A stretch of DNA of 50,468 nucleotides, taken from positions 1 through 50,468 of the forward strand of contig CAMJCC010000003.1 in assembly GCA_946404035.1 (NCBI GenBank). Direction: 5' to 3'. A program made the translations under genes and the position numbers. The DNA is from an uncultured Clostridia bacterium. GTDB lineage: Bacteria; Bacillota; Clostridia; Oscillospirales; CAG-272. The notes beneath the pieces are model-generated. The model worked only from the letters and a program-made list of their open reading frames with translations. It was not told the origin of the DNA and made no database searches. This document shows positions 8,160-15,408 of the stretch, one piece after another (the stretch's first letter is position 1; each line of letters starts with the position of its first letter).

Positions 8160-8188
8160 TTGCTATTTTTGCCTTTATATTATATAAT
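8160..8188 (+). promoter_or_regulatory. SigA-type promoter for the metallophosphoesterase gene
   Basis: TTGCTA (8160-8165), 17-nt spacer, TATAAT (8183-8188). The leader runs about 60 nt to the ATG at 8253, which is preceded by AAGGAG. Confidence 0.7.
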
Positions 8189-8252
8189 GAATTGTCAAAC
8201 GATTAACAATTTGAGGTGCTTTGACGTGTTGTCTAACAAAAAGGAGAAAAAC

Positions 8253-10787
8253 ATGCAAAACCGCTCTGTCAAACGGAGAATAACGGTGTCCGTTCTTCTT
8301 GCTTTCGTCTTCCTCGTCATATCCGGCTTGACGCTGTTTTCGCTCTTCGCGTCCGCCGATCCCGTCGACGAGATCCGGGATTTCGGGTTCCAGACGCTGA
8401 CGGGCGACAGTTTGTCGTCGGAGACGACCTCTCTCCGGTTCCTGTTCACGGTCGGTTCGCTCGACTATATTCGCGCGGGGTTCGTCTTTTCAAAGACCAA
8501 CGCGGACCCGACGGTCGGCGGAGAGAATTGCGGCGTTTACGATACGACGGTGGTCCATTCCGCCGTCATCGCCGACGGAGAACGGGTCCCGGCGCCCGAC
8601 GGGCGCTACTGGGTCGCAGTCAAGATGACCCATATCCCGAACGCGGATTTCGACACGCCGATCTACGTCAACGCGTTCGTCGAGGACGGCGAGGGCGTCC
8701 GCTACGCCTCCGTGCGCAACGTCACGGTCCGCCGTGCGTTCGACGACGGCGATTTTCTGCCGGTCTTGCGTTTCGCGCTCACCTCCGACGTCCACACCCG
8801 CGTGATGAACGACGGCGGAGCGAGCGAGGTCGCCACGTCGGACGAGGTCGAGCACTCCGCCCTGATGGCACAGCGGCTCTTCACCTCCTCCTACGCCTAC
8901 GCCGACGGGGAAGAGTACGACGCGCTCGACGCCGTGGTGGTGGTCGGGGACTATACCGACGAGGGGACCGAAAAGCAGTATCAGGCGTTTTTCGGTATCG
9001 TCGACGACAATATGCGCCCGGGCACGACCCTGCTCGCCTGCCTCGGAAATCACGAGTTCCGTTCGCCCCACGAGGACGACGTATCGAACAACTCGAACTT
9101 CTCGACGACCTATACCCGCTTTGAAGACTATTTCGGCTACGATATCGACAACGTTCACGTCATCAACGGCTATACGTTCATCGGCTTCGCCGCCGATTGC
9201 AAAGGCGGTCGCGGCTACACCCTCTCCAAGGCGGAATGGCTCGAGGAGCAGATCCTTGCGGCAATCGCGAGCGATCCGACGGGGAAGAAACCCATCTTCG
9301 TTTTCGGTCACGTCCCGGTCTGGGAGACCTGTCTCGGCAGTATCCGGGAAAACAACTATCCCACCGACGATATCGGCGACGTGCTCGAGAAATACCCGCA
9401 GGTCGTGTACCTTTCCGGGCATACGCACGCTCCGGCTTGCGATCCCGAGTCGATCTGGCAGGGCACCTTTACCGCGATCAACACCGGGACGCTCGCCTAC
9501 GACGACAGCCCGTTCTATACGGGCGACGGTTCGACCCGCGGCAGTTACTTCCGGCGGGATCTGCACGGCGGGTATCAGTACGTGATGCTGGGCAGATACT
9601 TTGAACACGCCGAGTGGTACGCCTCGGTCTATACCATCGTCGAGGTGGACGCCTCCAACCGCGTCCGGCTCCGGTACTACGACGCGGAGGCGGATCGGTT
9701 CATTTTCGATCCGGTCATCATTGATACGATCGGCGAGCCCGAAAACTTCACCTTCACCGCCGAGCGCAAGGCGAGCTCCGAGGCGCCGACGTTCTCCGCG
9801 CCCCTGACCCTGCTTTCGGCGTCCTCCGGGTCGGTGCGCGTTCTGATCCCGAACGCGACCTGCTCCGATTACGTCCGCAGCTACCGTGCCGATCTGATCT
9901 ATAACGGCGACGTCGTCAAGACGGTCTACCGTCAGGCGGGACAGCAGAAATATCCGCTTCCCGACGTTACGGCGTCGTTCTCCGACCTCGACCCGAACAC
10001 CGATTACACCGTCCGGGTCTACGCCTATAACGCGTACGGCGTGATGAGCGACCCCCTCACGCTCGCCGTCCATACTCCCTCCGACAACGGCGGCAACCCC
10101 GCCCCCGACGTTTTCTCGTTCGGGTTCGATAACGAGGGCGTCGCGCGCGATCTGCTCTCCGGCGGGGCGCTGACGCAAAAGGACTATCCGACGGTCACAA
10201 GCGACGGAAACGGCTATTACGCCACCTTCGACGGCAACGACGCCTACGTCTGGAACGGTATTTCCAACTACTACGACGTGTTGGAGACCGGCTTCACCTT
10301 TGAGTGGATCGGTCAGGTCTACGATACGGTGCGCGGAAACGGCGTACTGTCGGGAAGCTACGACGACAACCGATACGTCAACCTCGCGTCCAACCAGGAA
10401 AAGGGCGGAATGGGGCTGGAATACAACGCGGACGGAAAGGCGTATCTCTTCGTCAATATTATGAGCGGCAGCAATAACGACTATTACGGCGCGGGCGCGA
10501 CCATCCCGGTCGGGGAGACCGTCCACCTCGTCGGTACTTACGACGGCAGCGTCATTCGCTTCTACGTCAACGGGGAACTCGCCGCGACCACGAGCAAAAC
10601 CGGCAAGGTCTGGTTCCCGCTGAAAGAGGACGCCCAGTATCTTGTCGTCGGCGGCGATTCGACAAAACTCCCTTGGTGGACCGAGCGCAATATGAACGGT
10701 GAGGTCCGGGCGATGAACATCTATTCGTCGGTGCTCTCCGCCGAAGCCGTCCAAGCCAAGTATCTGGCGTCGGGTCTTGCGGATTGA
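8253..10787 (+). CDS. secreted calcineurin-like metallophosphoesterase with FN3-like and LamG-like regions
   Basis: An 844-residue exported protein. ATG 8253 is chosen for its AAGGAG site and because it gives a clean signal peptide (positive N terminus, hydrophobic about 11-32, cleavage near ASA-DP). The metallophosphoesterase metal ligands are visible: TSDVH (D179/H181), GDYTD (D233), GNHEF (N266/H267), FGHVPVWE (H353) and SGHTHAP (H390/H392). A fibronectin-III-like stretch follows (about 515-605, PNTDYTVRVYAYNAYG), then a concanavalin/LamG-like jelly roll to the end (TFEWIGQVYD, VHLVGTYDGSVIRFYVNGE). An N-terminal beta-rich region (about 40-165) precedes the catalytic domain. No sortase motif or C-terminal TM is seen, so it is probably secreted or loosely attached. 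The phosphoester substrate is unknown. It is monocistronic. Confidence 0.88.
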   Translation: MQNRSVKRRITVSVLLAFVFLVISGLTLFSLFASADPVDEIRDFGFQTLTGDSLSSETTSLRFLFTVGSLDYIRAGFVFSKTNADPTVGGENCGVYDTTVVHSAVIADGERVPAPDGRYWVAVKMTHIPNADFDTPIYVNAFVEDGEGVRYASVRNVTVRRAFDDGDFLPVLRFALTSDVHTRVMNDGGASEVATSDEVEHSALMAQRLFTSSYAYADGEEYDALDAVVVVGDYTDEGTEKQYQAFFGIVDDNMRPGTTLLACLGNHEFRSPHEDDVSNNSNFSTTYTRFEDYFGYDIDNVHVINGYTFIGFAADCKGGRGYTLSKAEWLEEQILAAIASDPTGKKPIFVFGHVPVWETCLGSIRENNYPTDDIGDVLEKYPQVVYLSGHTHAPACDPESIWQGTFTAINTGTLAYDDSPFYTGDGSTRGSYFRRDLHGGYQYVMLGRYFEHAEWYASVYTIVEVDASNRVRLRYYDAEADRFIFDPVIIDTIGEPENFTFTAERKASSEAPTFSAPLTLLSASSGSVRVLIPNATCSDYVRSYRADLIYNGDVVKTVYRQAGQQKYPLPDVTASFSDLDPNTDYTVRVYAYNAYGVMSDPLTLAVHTPSDNGGNPAPDVFSFGFDNEGVARDLLSGGALTQKDYPTVTSDGNGYYATFDGNDAYVWNGISNYYDVLETGFTFEWIGQVYDTVRGNGVLSGSYDDNRYVNLASNQEKGGMGLEYNADGKAYLFVNIMSGSNNDYYGAGATIPVGETVHLVGTYDGSVIRFYVNGELAATTSKTGKVWFPLKEDAQYLVVGGDSTKLPWWTERNMNGEVRAMNIYSSVLSAEAVQAKYLASGLAD

Positions 10788-10804
10788 CTGAAACAAACGA
10801 AAAA

Positions 10805-10836
10805 AAGCGGGGGCGTTCGCGCCCCCGCCGTTTTTG
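10805..10836. terminator. bidirectional terminator between convergent genes
   Basis: GCGGGGGCG (10807-10815), TTCG tetraloop, CGCCCCCGC (10820-10828), flanked by A-run and T-run, so it can stop both the metallophosphoesterase transcript and the opposing sdaA transcript. Confidence 0.95.
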
Positions 10837-10838
10837 GT

Positions 10839-12059
10839 TTACCGTTTTTCGATCGGATAGTACTTTGCCAAGCCGCCCGAGGAGGTCTCGCGATAGCCGA
10901 GCGGAAGATCGGACCCCGTGTTGTACATCGTTTTGACGACGAGATCGAAACTGATCTTGTGCGTATCCGCAAGAAAGTTGGCAAGCGAAAGAGCGTTGAT
11001 CGCCCGCATCGCCGCGACCGCGTTGCGCTCGATGCACGGGATCTGCACCAGCCCCCCGATCGGATCGCAGGTCAACCCGAGATGGTGTTCCATCGCGACC
11101 TCCGCGGCGTAGTCGATCTGATCAAGACCCATTCCGAAGAGTTCGGCAAGCGCCGCCGCCGCCATCGAACACGCCGAGCCGATCTCCGCCTGACAGCCGC
11201 ATTCGGCGCCGCTGATCGACGCGTTGGTCTTGATGATATTGCCGATCACCCCCGCTGCGGCGAGCGCCCGCAGGATCTCTTTATCCGAGAAGCCGCGCGC
11301 CTCCTGCATATAGCGAAGAACGGCGGGAAGAACGCCCGACGAGCCGCAGGTCGGCGCGGTCACGATGACCCCGCCCGCCGCGTTTTCCTCGCTCACGGCA
11401 AAGGCGTAGGACGAGACCAGTCGGTTTTCGCGCGTCTGCGGGGACTCGTCGATATGTTTTTTCTGATAGATGATCTGCGCGCGGCGCTCGGTGCCGAGCC
11501 CGCCCGGAAGCACGCCCGTGACCGACAGTCCGCGTTCGATGGACGCTTTCATCGCACCCCAGACCGTTTCAAGATAAGGGAAGAGCCCCGCGCCCTCGAC
11601 CTCCTCGGCATACTGGGAGAGACGGATATTCCGTTTCGCGCATTCGCGCGAGATCTCCCCGAAAGTCGACAGAGGGTAGATCCCCTCCGCGCCGGGTTCG
11701 TCGTCGGGGAAGATCGCGCCGCCGCCGACGCTCCAGATCCGTTCGGTCGTGAGCACGTTGCCGCGCGAGTAAAGCGTGAAATCCATCATATTCGGATGGC
11801 GTTCGGTGGGCGTTTCCCGGTCGAAGATCACCTCTCCCGTCATAGGAGCGAGCGTTTCGCGGATCACGCGGTCGGTGCCGTGCCCTTTTCCGGTCATCGC
11901 AAGCGAACCGTAGAGGACGACCCGATAGCCGTCGGCGTCGGGATACTTCTTTTTTAATTGCAGACAGGCGCGCTCGGGACCCATCGTGTGGGAACTCGAC
12001 GGTCCGCGTCCGATCCGGTAGATCGCGCGGATGGACGGCATGGTTTTTTCGGTTGGCAT
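10839..12059 (-). CDS. sdaA: L-serine ammonia-lyase (iron-sulfur dependent, single chain)
   Basis: A 406-residue protein that aligns by eye with iron-sulfur L-serine dehydratases, which convert L-serine to pyruvate and ammonia. The N-terminal beta domain (GPSSSHTMGPERA about 19-31, GSLAMTGKGHGTDR) is fused to the alpha domain (TAPTCGSSGVLPAVLRYMQ; ASISGAECGCQAEIGSACSMA; GLTCDPIGGLVQIPCIERNA). Candidate cluster cysteines lie at about 289, 331 and 342. Many Clostridia split this enzyme into SdaAA and SdaAB; here it is one chain, somewhat shorter than the ~450 residues of the E. coli enzymes. It starts at ATG 12059 with a GAAGAGG site and is monocistronic. Confidence 0.95.
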   Translation of the reverse strand: MPTEKTMPSIRAIYRIGRGPSSSHTMGPERACLQLKKKYPDADGYRVVLYGSLAMTGKGHGTDRVIRETLAPMTGEVIFDRETPTERHPNMMDFTLYSRGNVLTTERIWSVGGGAIFPDDEPGAEGIYPLSTFGEISRECAKRNIRLSQYAEEVEGAGLFPYLETVWGAMKASIERGLSVTGVLPGGLGTERRAQIIYQKKHIDESPQTRENRLVSSYAFAVSEENAAGGVIVTAPTCGSSGVLPAVLRYMQEARGFSDKEILRALAAAGVIGNIIKTNASISGAECGCQAEIGSACSMAAAALAELFGMGLDQIDYAAEVAMEHHLGLTCDPIGGLVQIPCIERNAVAAMRAINALSLANFLADTHKISFDLVVKTMYNTGSDLPLGYRETSSGGLAKYYPIEKR

Positions 12060-12090
12060 GATCGACCTCTTCCGTTTCGTCGTTGCTTTT

Positions 12091-12099
12091 ATTATAGCA
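12091..12099 (-). promoter_or_regulatory. extended -10 promoter for sdaA
   Basis: On the minus strand TGC-TATAAT occupies 12099-12091, about 30 nt upstream of the sdaA start. The -35 region is weak (TGGAAA). Confidence 0.65.
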
Positions 12100-12212
12100 C
12101 TTTCCGCGGCGTTTTTCCACCCCCTTTTCGCGTTTGTGCCGCCGTCCCCCTGGATCGCGGCGAAAAACTACCTTTATTCTCGCTTTTTTCTTGATTATTT
12201 TGCTTTTATTGC

Positions 12213-12241
12213 TTGCCTTGTCGAACCGTCTGTGCTATAAT
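12213..12241 (+). promoter_or_regulatory. SigA-type promoter for the SGNH esterase gene
   Basis: TTGCCT (12213-12218), 17-nt spacer ending in TGTGC, TATAAT (12236-12241). The gene starts 30 nt downstream. Confidence 0.85.
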
Positions 12242-12271
12242 TGGAAAAGAATAATCGTTGGGAGGATCACG

Positions 12272-13246
12272 ATGAAAGCGGATCTTGATCTTATCAAAAA
12301 AATCACGGTCGGCGCCGTGCGGATATGGGAGGCGCCCGACGGGGTGCATTTTTCCCGTTTTACCGAGGAAGAGGAGGCGGGATGGTACTCCTGCACGAAG
12401 GTGCTGGGCGACCGTTCCCGGTCGCTGTGCGGCATCCGGCTCGATTTTCTGACCGACGCCGACGAGGTCGCGTTTATGCTCTCTTACGGCAACTCGGTCG
12501 ACGTTTGGCTGAACGGCGTTTATAACCGCTCGCTGAAATTCGCGGATATCCGGGAAGCGGGTGAGAGCGAGATGCGCATCCCCCTGGTCGACCAACTCGG
12601 TACCCCGAACGCCGAGACCCGCGTCACGCTCTGGTTCCCGTGTCACGCCGGGGGCGTGCTCGGGTTCCTTGACGCCGTCGGGGCGACCTACATCCGTCCG
12701 CTCGAGTACCGTCACCGCATCCTTTTCCTCGGCGACTCGATCACGCAGGGGTGGAACAGCGCCCGCGAGTCCATGTCCTTTGCCTCTCGCGTCACGCGCT
12801 TCTACGACGCGGACACGCTGAACTGCTCTGTCGGCGGCGGCTATTTCTCGACCGCGACCATCGGGGAAAACGGCTTTAAGCCCGACGCCATCACGATCGC
12901 TTACGGCACCAACGATTTCACTCGTTCCCAGTCGCCCGAGGAACTGCAGGGTAACTGCACCGCTTACCTCGATAAGGTCAAGGCGCTGTACCCGAACGTG
13001 CCGATCTTCGTCATCACGCCCATCATCCGTCACGACAACGCCGAACGGAAAGCGGGCACTTTCGATTGGGTCAGAAAGACCATCGCCGCGGAGGCAAGCG
13101 CGCGCGGGATGAACGTGATCGACGGGTTTTCGCTGTTCCCGACCGACGAGTTTTACTTCTGGGACAGCGTACATCCGAACGAGGCGGGCTTTGCGGAGTA
13201 CGCCCTCGCCCTGATCCCCCAGCTTCAAAAAGTTCTGAAATGGTAA
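12272..13246 (+). CDS. SGNH/GDSL-type esterase with N-terminal jelly-roll domain
   Basis: A 324-residue cytoplasmic-looking protein (no signal peptide from the ATG at 12272, which has a GGAGG site and sits just after a good promoter). The N-terminal ~140 residues are beta-rich and resemble the accessory domain of CE2-type or SGNH sugar esterases. The catalytic SGNH domain follows: block I FLGDSITQGW (Ser 156), block II glycine-rich SVGGGYF, block III YGTNDF (Asn 214), block V WDSVHPNEAGF (Asp 298, His 301). Such enzymes usually remove acetyl or other acyl groups from sugars. A cytoplasmic location suggests action on imported oligosaccharides. The substrate is not identifiable. An upstream in-frame ATG at 12134 lies before the promoter and is rejected. 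Confidence 0.85.
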   Translation: MKADLDLIKKITVGAVRIWEAPDGVHFSRFTEEEEAGWYSCTKVLGDRSRSLCGIRLDFLTDADEVAFMLSYGNSVDVWLNGVYNRSLKFADIREAGESEMRIPLVDQLGTPNAETRVTLWFPCHAGGVLGFLDAVGATYIRPLEYRHRILFLGDSITQGWNSARESMSFASRVTRFYDADTLNCSVGGGYFSTATIGENGFKPDAITIAYGTNDFTRSQSPEELQGNCTAYLDKVKALYPNVPIFVITPIIRHDNAERKAGTFDWVRKTIAAEASARGMNVIDGFSLFPTDEFYFWDSVHPNEAGFAEYALALIPQLQKVLKW

Positions 13247-13250
13247 AAAG

Positions 13251-13284
13251 AGATCCCGCCGGGGGCCCCCGGCGGGATCTTTGT
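13251..13284. terminator. bidirectional terminator, 30-nt perfect palindrome
   Basis: AGATCCCGCCGGGGG (13251-13265) is directly followed by its reverse complement (13266-13280), flanked by A-rich and T-rich runs, between the esterase and the convergent CDF gene. Confidence 0.9.
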
Positions 13285-14448
13285 TTAACTTCTGTCGACC
13301 GTCACGACGGCGTAGTAGTTCTTGTGTCGCTCTTTGATCTTTTGGCTGACCGCTTCCTTGATCTCGGAAACGGTCATTTTGTTTTCAAAGGGGACCGCCA
13401 CGTCGAAGATCAGGTTGGTGTGGGTCACGCCCGGCACGATGCGGAAATCGTGGACCGTGATGTTCGGGTCGATCTCGCGTACCAACTCCGCCGTTTCCTC
13501 GCGCAGCTCGGCGGTCAGGGCGTCGTCGGTGTTGATCGGGTCCATGTGGATGGTACAGACGATCGAGAGTTCATCGCAGATCCGCCGCTCGACCTCGTCG
13601 ATCACGTCGTGCACCGCGTACACGTCCTCGGAGCCGTCGACCTCGGCGTGGAAAGAGGCGAAGGTGTGTCCCGGTCCGTAGCTGTGGATCATCATATCGT
13701 GGATGCCGAGGATGGCGGGATAACCCGAAACGATGCGGGCGATGGCGTCGGTCACCTCTTTCACGGGCGCCTCGCCGAGCAGGGAGTTCTTGGTTTCAAG
13801 CAGGATGCGGGCGCCCGCCCAGAAGATGAAGAGCGCTACCGCGATGCCGACCCACGCGTCGATGTCGACCCCCGTAAAGCGGAAGATCAGGGTCGAGATC
13901 AGGACGGCGAAGGTCGAGACGGTATCGGAAAGAGCGTCGACGGCGGTCGCCCGCATCACCTCCGACCCGATCTTCTTGCCCAGCCGGTAGTTGAAGAGCG
14001 CCAGCCAGAGTTTCGCCGCCATCGACACCGAGAGGATGACGACGGTCAGAATGCTGAAGACCAGCGTGAATTCGCGCGAGATGATCTTCTGCACCGAGTT
14101 CGAGATGATCTCAAATCCGACGAGCAGGATGAGGAACGATACGACCATCGAGGCGATATACTCGATCCTGGCGTGCCCGAACGGATGGTCGCGGTCGGCG
14201 GGTTTTGCCGCGATGCGGAAACTGAAAAGCGACACGATGCTGGATCCCGCGTCGGAGAGGTTGTTGAACGCGTCGGCGGTGACGGCGATGGAGCCCGAGA
14301 CCGTTCCGGCGACGAATTTCCCCGCGAAGAGCAGCAGATTGACAAGGATCCCGACGATCCCGGACAGCGTACCGTACGCCGCCCGCACCCTCGGGTCGGA
14401 CGTCTTTTCGTGATCCCGGATGAAAAGCCGGGGAAGCAGGTCGGTCAT
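13285..14448 (-). CDS. cation diffusion facilitator transporter, Mn-type signature
   Basis: A 387-residue membrane exporter of the CDF family. About six TM helices lie between residues 27 and 235, followed by a cytoplasmic C-terminal domain with His/Asp-rich HDMMIHSYGPGHTFASFHAEVDG-like segments (near 250-275). The TM2 site reads DAFNNLSDAGSS (N62 and D66) and the TM5 site reads VDALSDTVST (D171 and D175). An NxxxD plus DxxxD pair is the pattern reported for manganese-transporting CDFs such as MntE, whereas zinc members use H/DxxxD plus HxxxD. DHPFGHARIEYIA after TM2 is a common family motif. Mn2+ export is therefore likely, with Fe2+ or Zn2+ possible. It is convergent with the esterase and divergent from the small gene at 14547. 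Confidence 0.9.
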   Translation of the reverse strand: MTDLLPRLFIRDHEKTSDPRVRAAYGTLSGIVGILVNLLLFAGKFVAGTVSGSIAVTADAFNNLSDAGSSIVSLFSFRIAAKPADRDHPFGHARIEYIASMVVSFLILLVGFEIISNSVQKIISREFTLVFSILTVVILSVSMAAKLWLALFNYRLGKKIGSEVMRATAVDALSDTVSTFAVLISTLIFRFTGVDIDAWVGIAVALFIFWAGARILLETKNSLLGEAPVKEVTDAIARIVSGYPAILGIHDMMIHSYGPGHTFASFHAEVDGSEDVYAVHDVIDEVERRICDELSIVCTIHMDPINTDDALTAELREETAELVREIDPNITVHDFRIVPGVTHTNLIFDVAVPFENKMTVSEIKEAVSQKIKERHKNYYAVVTVDRS

Positions 14449-14487
14449 TTCATTTTCCTTTCGCTTATCAAAAAACCGTTTTCGGTC

Positions 14488-14516
14488 TTTACAAGTCGGG
14501 GTTTTTCTGGTACAAT
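14488..14516 (+). promoter_or_regulatory. SigA-type promoter for the small protein at 14547
   Basis: TTTACA (14488-14493), 17-nt spacer, TACAAT (14511-14516). It lies in the divergent spacer between the CDF transporter and the small gene. Confidence 0.8.
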
Positions 14517-14546
14517 AGAGGGGAAATACGAGAGGGAGGTCCCGGG

Positions 14547-14879
14547 ATGGAAAAGCGCGCGACGGTCCGGTCGGTCGACACCCGCGAATGCCGGAACGTC
14601 AAATCGGTCGAAAAAGCGATCCTGTTCGCGCTCGCTTCGGCGAGAGCGGAGGGGGACCATATCGTGAAGATCCGGCACAGCGAGCGGCGGATCTCCCAAC
14701 TGCGCCCGTTTTTACGCACGCTGCTCCGGCGCGGGGAGATCCGGCTGTTCATCGAGGGGGAGAAACTCGGGGACGAGAACGACCCCGGATCGCTCTACCT
14801 GATGGCGAATTTTCCCTCCGAGACCGCCGACCCCGCCTTCTTCGAGCGGAGCGCGGAGATCACGGTCGTTTGCGTGTAA
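14547..14879 (+). CDS. small protein of unknown function, weakly Smr-like
   Basis: A 110-residue soluble protein that I do not recognise with certainty. It has its own promoter, an AGGGAGG ribosome site, and a terminator after it, so it is very likely real. The middle (SVEKAILFALASARAEGDHIVKI..., then SQLRPFLRTLLRRGEIRLFIEG) has the helix-strand-helix-strand order of a short Smr-type domain, in which a basic strand is followed by a helix and a second strand. The diagnostic HGxG of Smr is not present (IRHSERRI at that place). The segment is basic, the last ~30 residues acidic. A nucleic-acid link is possible but unproven. Confidence 0.7.
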   Translation: MEKRATVRSVDTRECRNVKSVEKAILFALASARAEGDHIVKIRHSERRISQLRPFLRTLLRRGEIRLFIEGEKLGDENDPGSLYLMANFPSETADPAFFERSAEITVVCV

Positions 14880-14912
14880 AGGGAAGAGAAGACCCCCAAG
14901 GGGTGAAAAAAG

Positions 14913-14977
14913 GGACAACGGTATCGCGGCGGCGATCGCAGGATCGCTTGGCCGGCGCCGGTTGTCCTCTTTTTTTG
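14913..14977 (+). terminator. branched terminator-like hairpin
   Basis: GGACAAC (14913-14919) pairs with GTTGTCC (14961-14967) and is followed by a T-run. The ~40-nt insert is GC-rich with its own inverted repeats (GCGATCGC and similar). It lies between the convergent small gene and acpP. Confidence 0.75.
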
Positions 14978-15002
14978 TCTTAAACGTCTGAAAAGAGCAG
15001 GA

Positions 15003-15227
15003 TCAGCCCTTCTTGCTCTCCAGATAATTGACGATGTCGCCGACGGTCACGAAGTCGTTGACCTCCTCGTCGTCGATCACGATCCCGAAGGTATCCTCGA
15101 AGATCTGGAAGAGATCGGCGATCTCAAGCGAGTTGATGCCGAGATCCTTCGACAACTCGGATTCCGGGGTGATCTCCGCCTTGACGCCCATTTTCTCAAC
15201 GAGAAGATTTTTGACCTGTTCAAACAT
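15003..15227 (-). CDS. acpP: acyl carrier protein
   Basis: A 74-residue acidic four-helix protein that carries acyl chains on a phosphopantetheine arm in fatty-acid synthesis. The attachment serine is Ser 33 in LGINSLEIADL. The usual DSL triplet reads NSL here; Asp before the Ser is highly conserved in AcpP and contacts the transferase. The rest (ITPESELSKDLG, EDTFGIVIDDEEV) is typical. No fab gene lies adjacent; the nearest fatty-acid-type reductase is at 45834. It is monocistronic with a consensus promoter, fitting the high expression expected of AcpP, although a second, specialised ACP is possible. Confidence 0.92.
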   Translation of the reverse strand: MFEQVKNLLVEKMGVKAEITPESELSKDLGINSLEIADLFQIFEDTFGIVIDDEEVNDFVTVGDIVNYLESKKG

Positions 15228-15280
15228 ATTGATAGATCCTTTCTACGTCTCATCAGTTACCTGAAAGAGTTATCTCCTAC

Positions 15281-15309
15281 ATTGTACTGTTTTGAAAGCG
15301 CTTTGTCAA
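15281..15309 (-). promoter_or_regulatory. consensus SigA promoter of acpP
   Basis: On the minus strand TTGACA (15309-15304), 17-nt spacer, TACAAT (15286-15281). It is one of the strongest-looking promoters in the window. Confidence 0.92.
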
Positions 15310-15362
15310 TACCCGAGGGCGATTTTTTGTAAAAAGCGGATGTTTTTTGCCGCAAAACGAAC

Positions 15363-15395
15363 GGAGAGGGCGCGCTTCGCCCCCTCCTCTTTTTC
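15363..15395. terminator. hairpin after spoIVA
   Basis: GGAGAGGGCG (15363-15372) pairs with CGCCCCCTCC (15378-15387) with one G-U pair. T-rich tracts lie on both sides, the better one on the plus side. It lies downstream of spoIVA and upstream of the acpP promoter. Confidence 0.6.
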
Positions 15396-15408
15396 TTTCG
15401 GTTTTTCG

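Noticed and set aside
8490..10796. 768-codon minus-strand frame opposite the metallophosphoesterase
   Set aside because: Arg/Val/Asp-rich low-complexity translation, antisense to a clear gene; no start signals.
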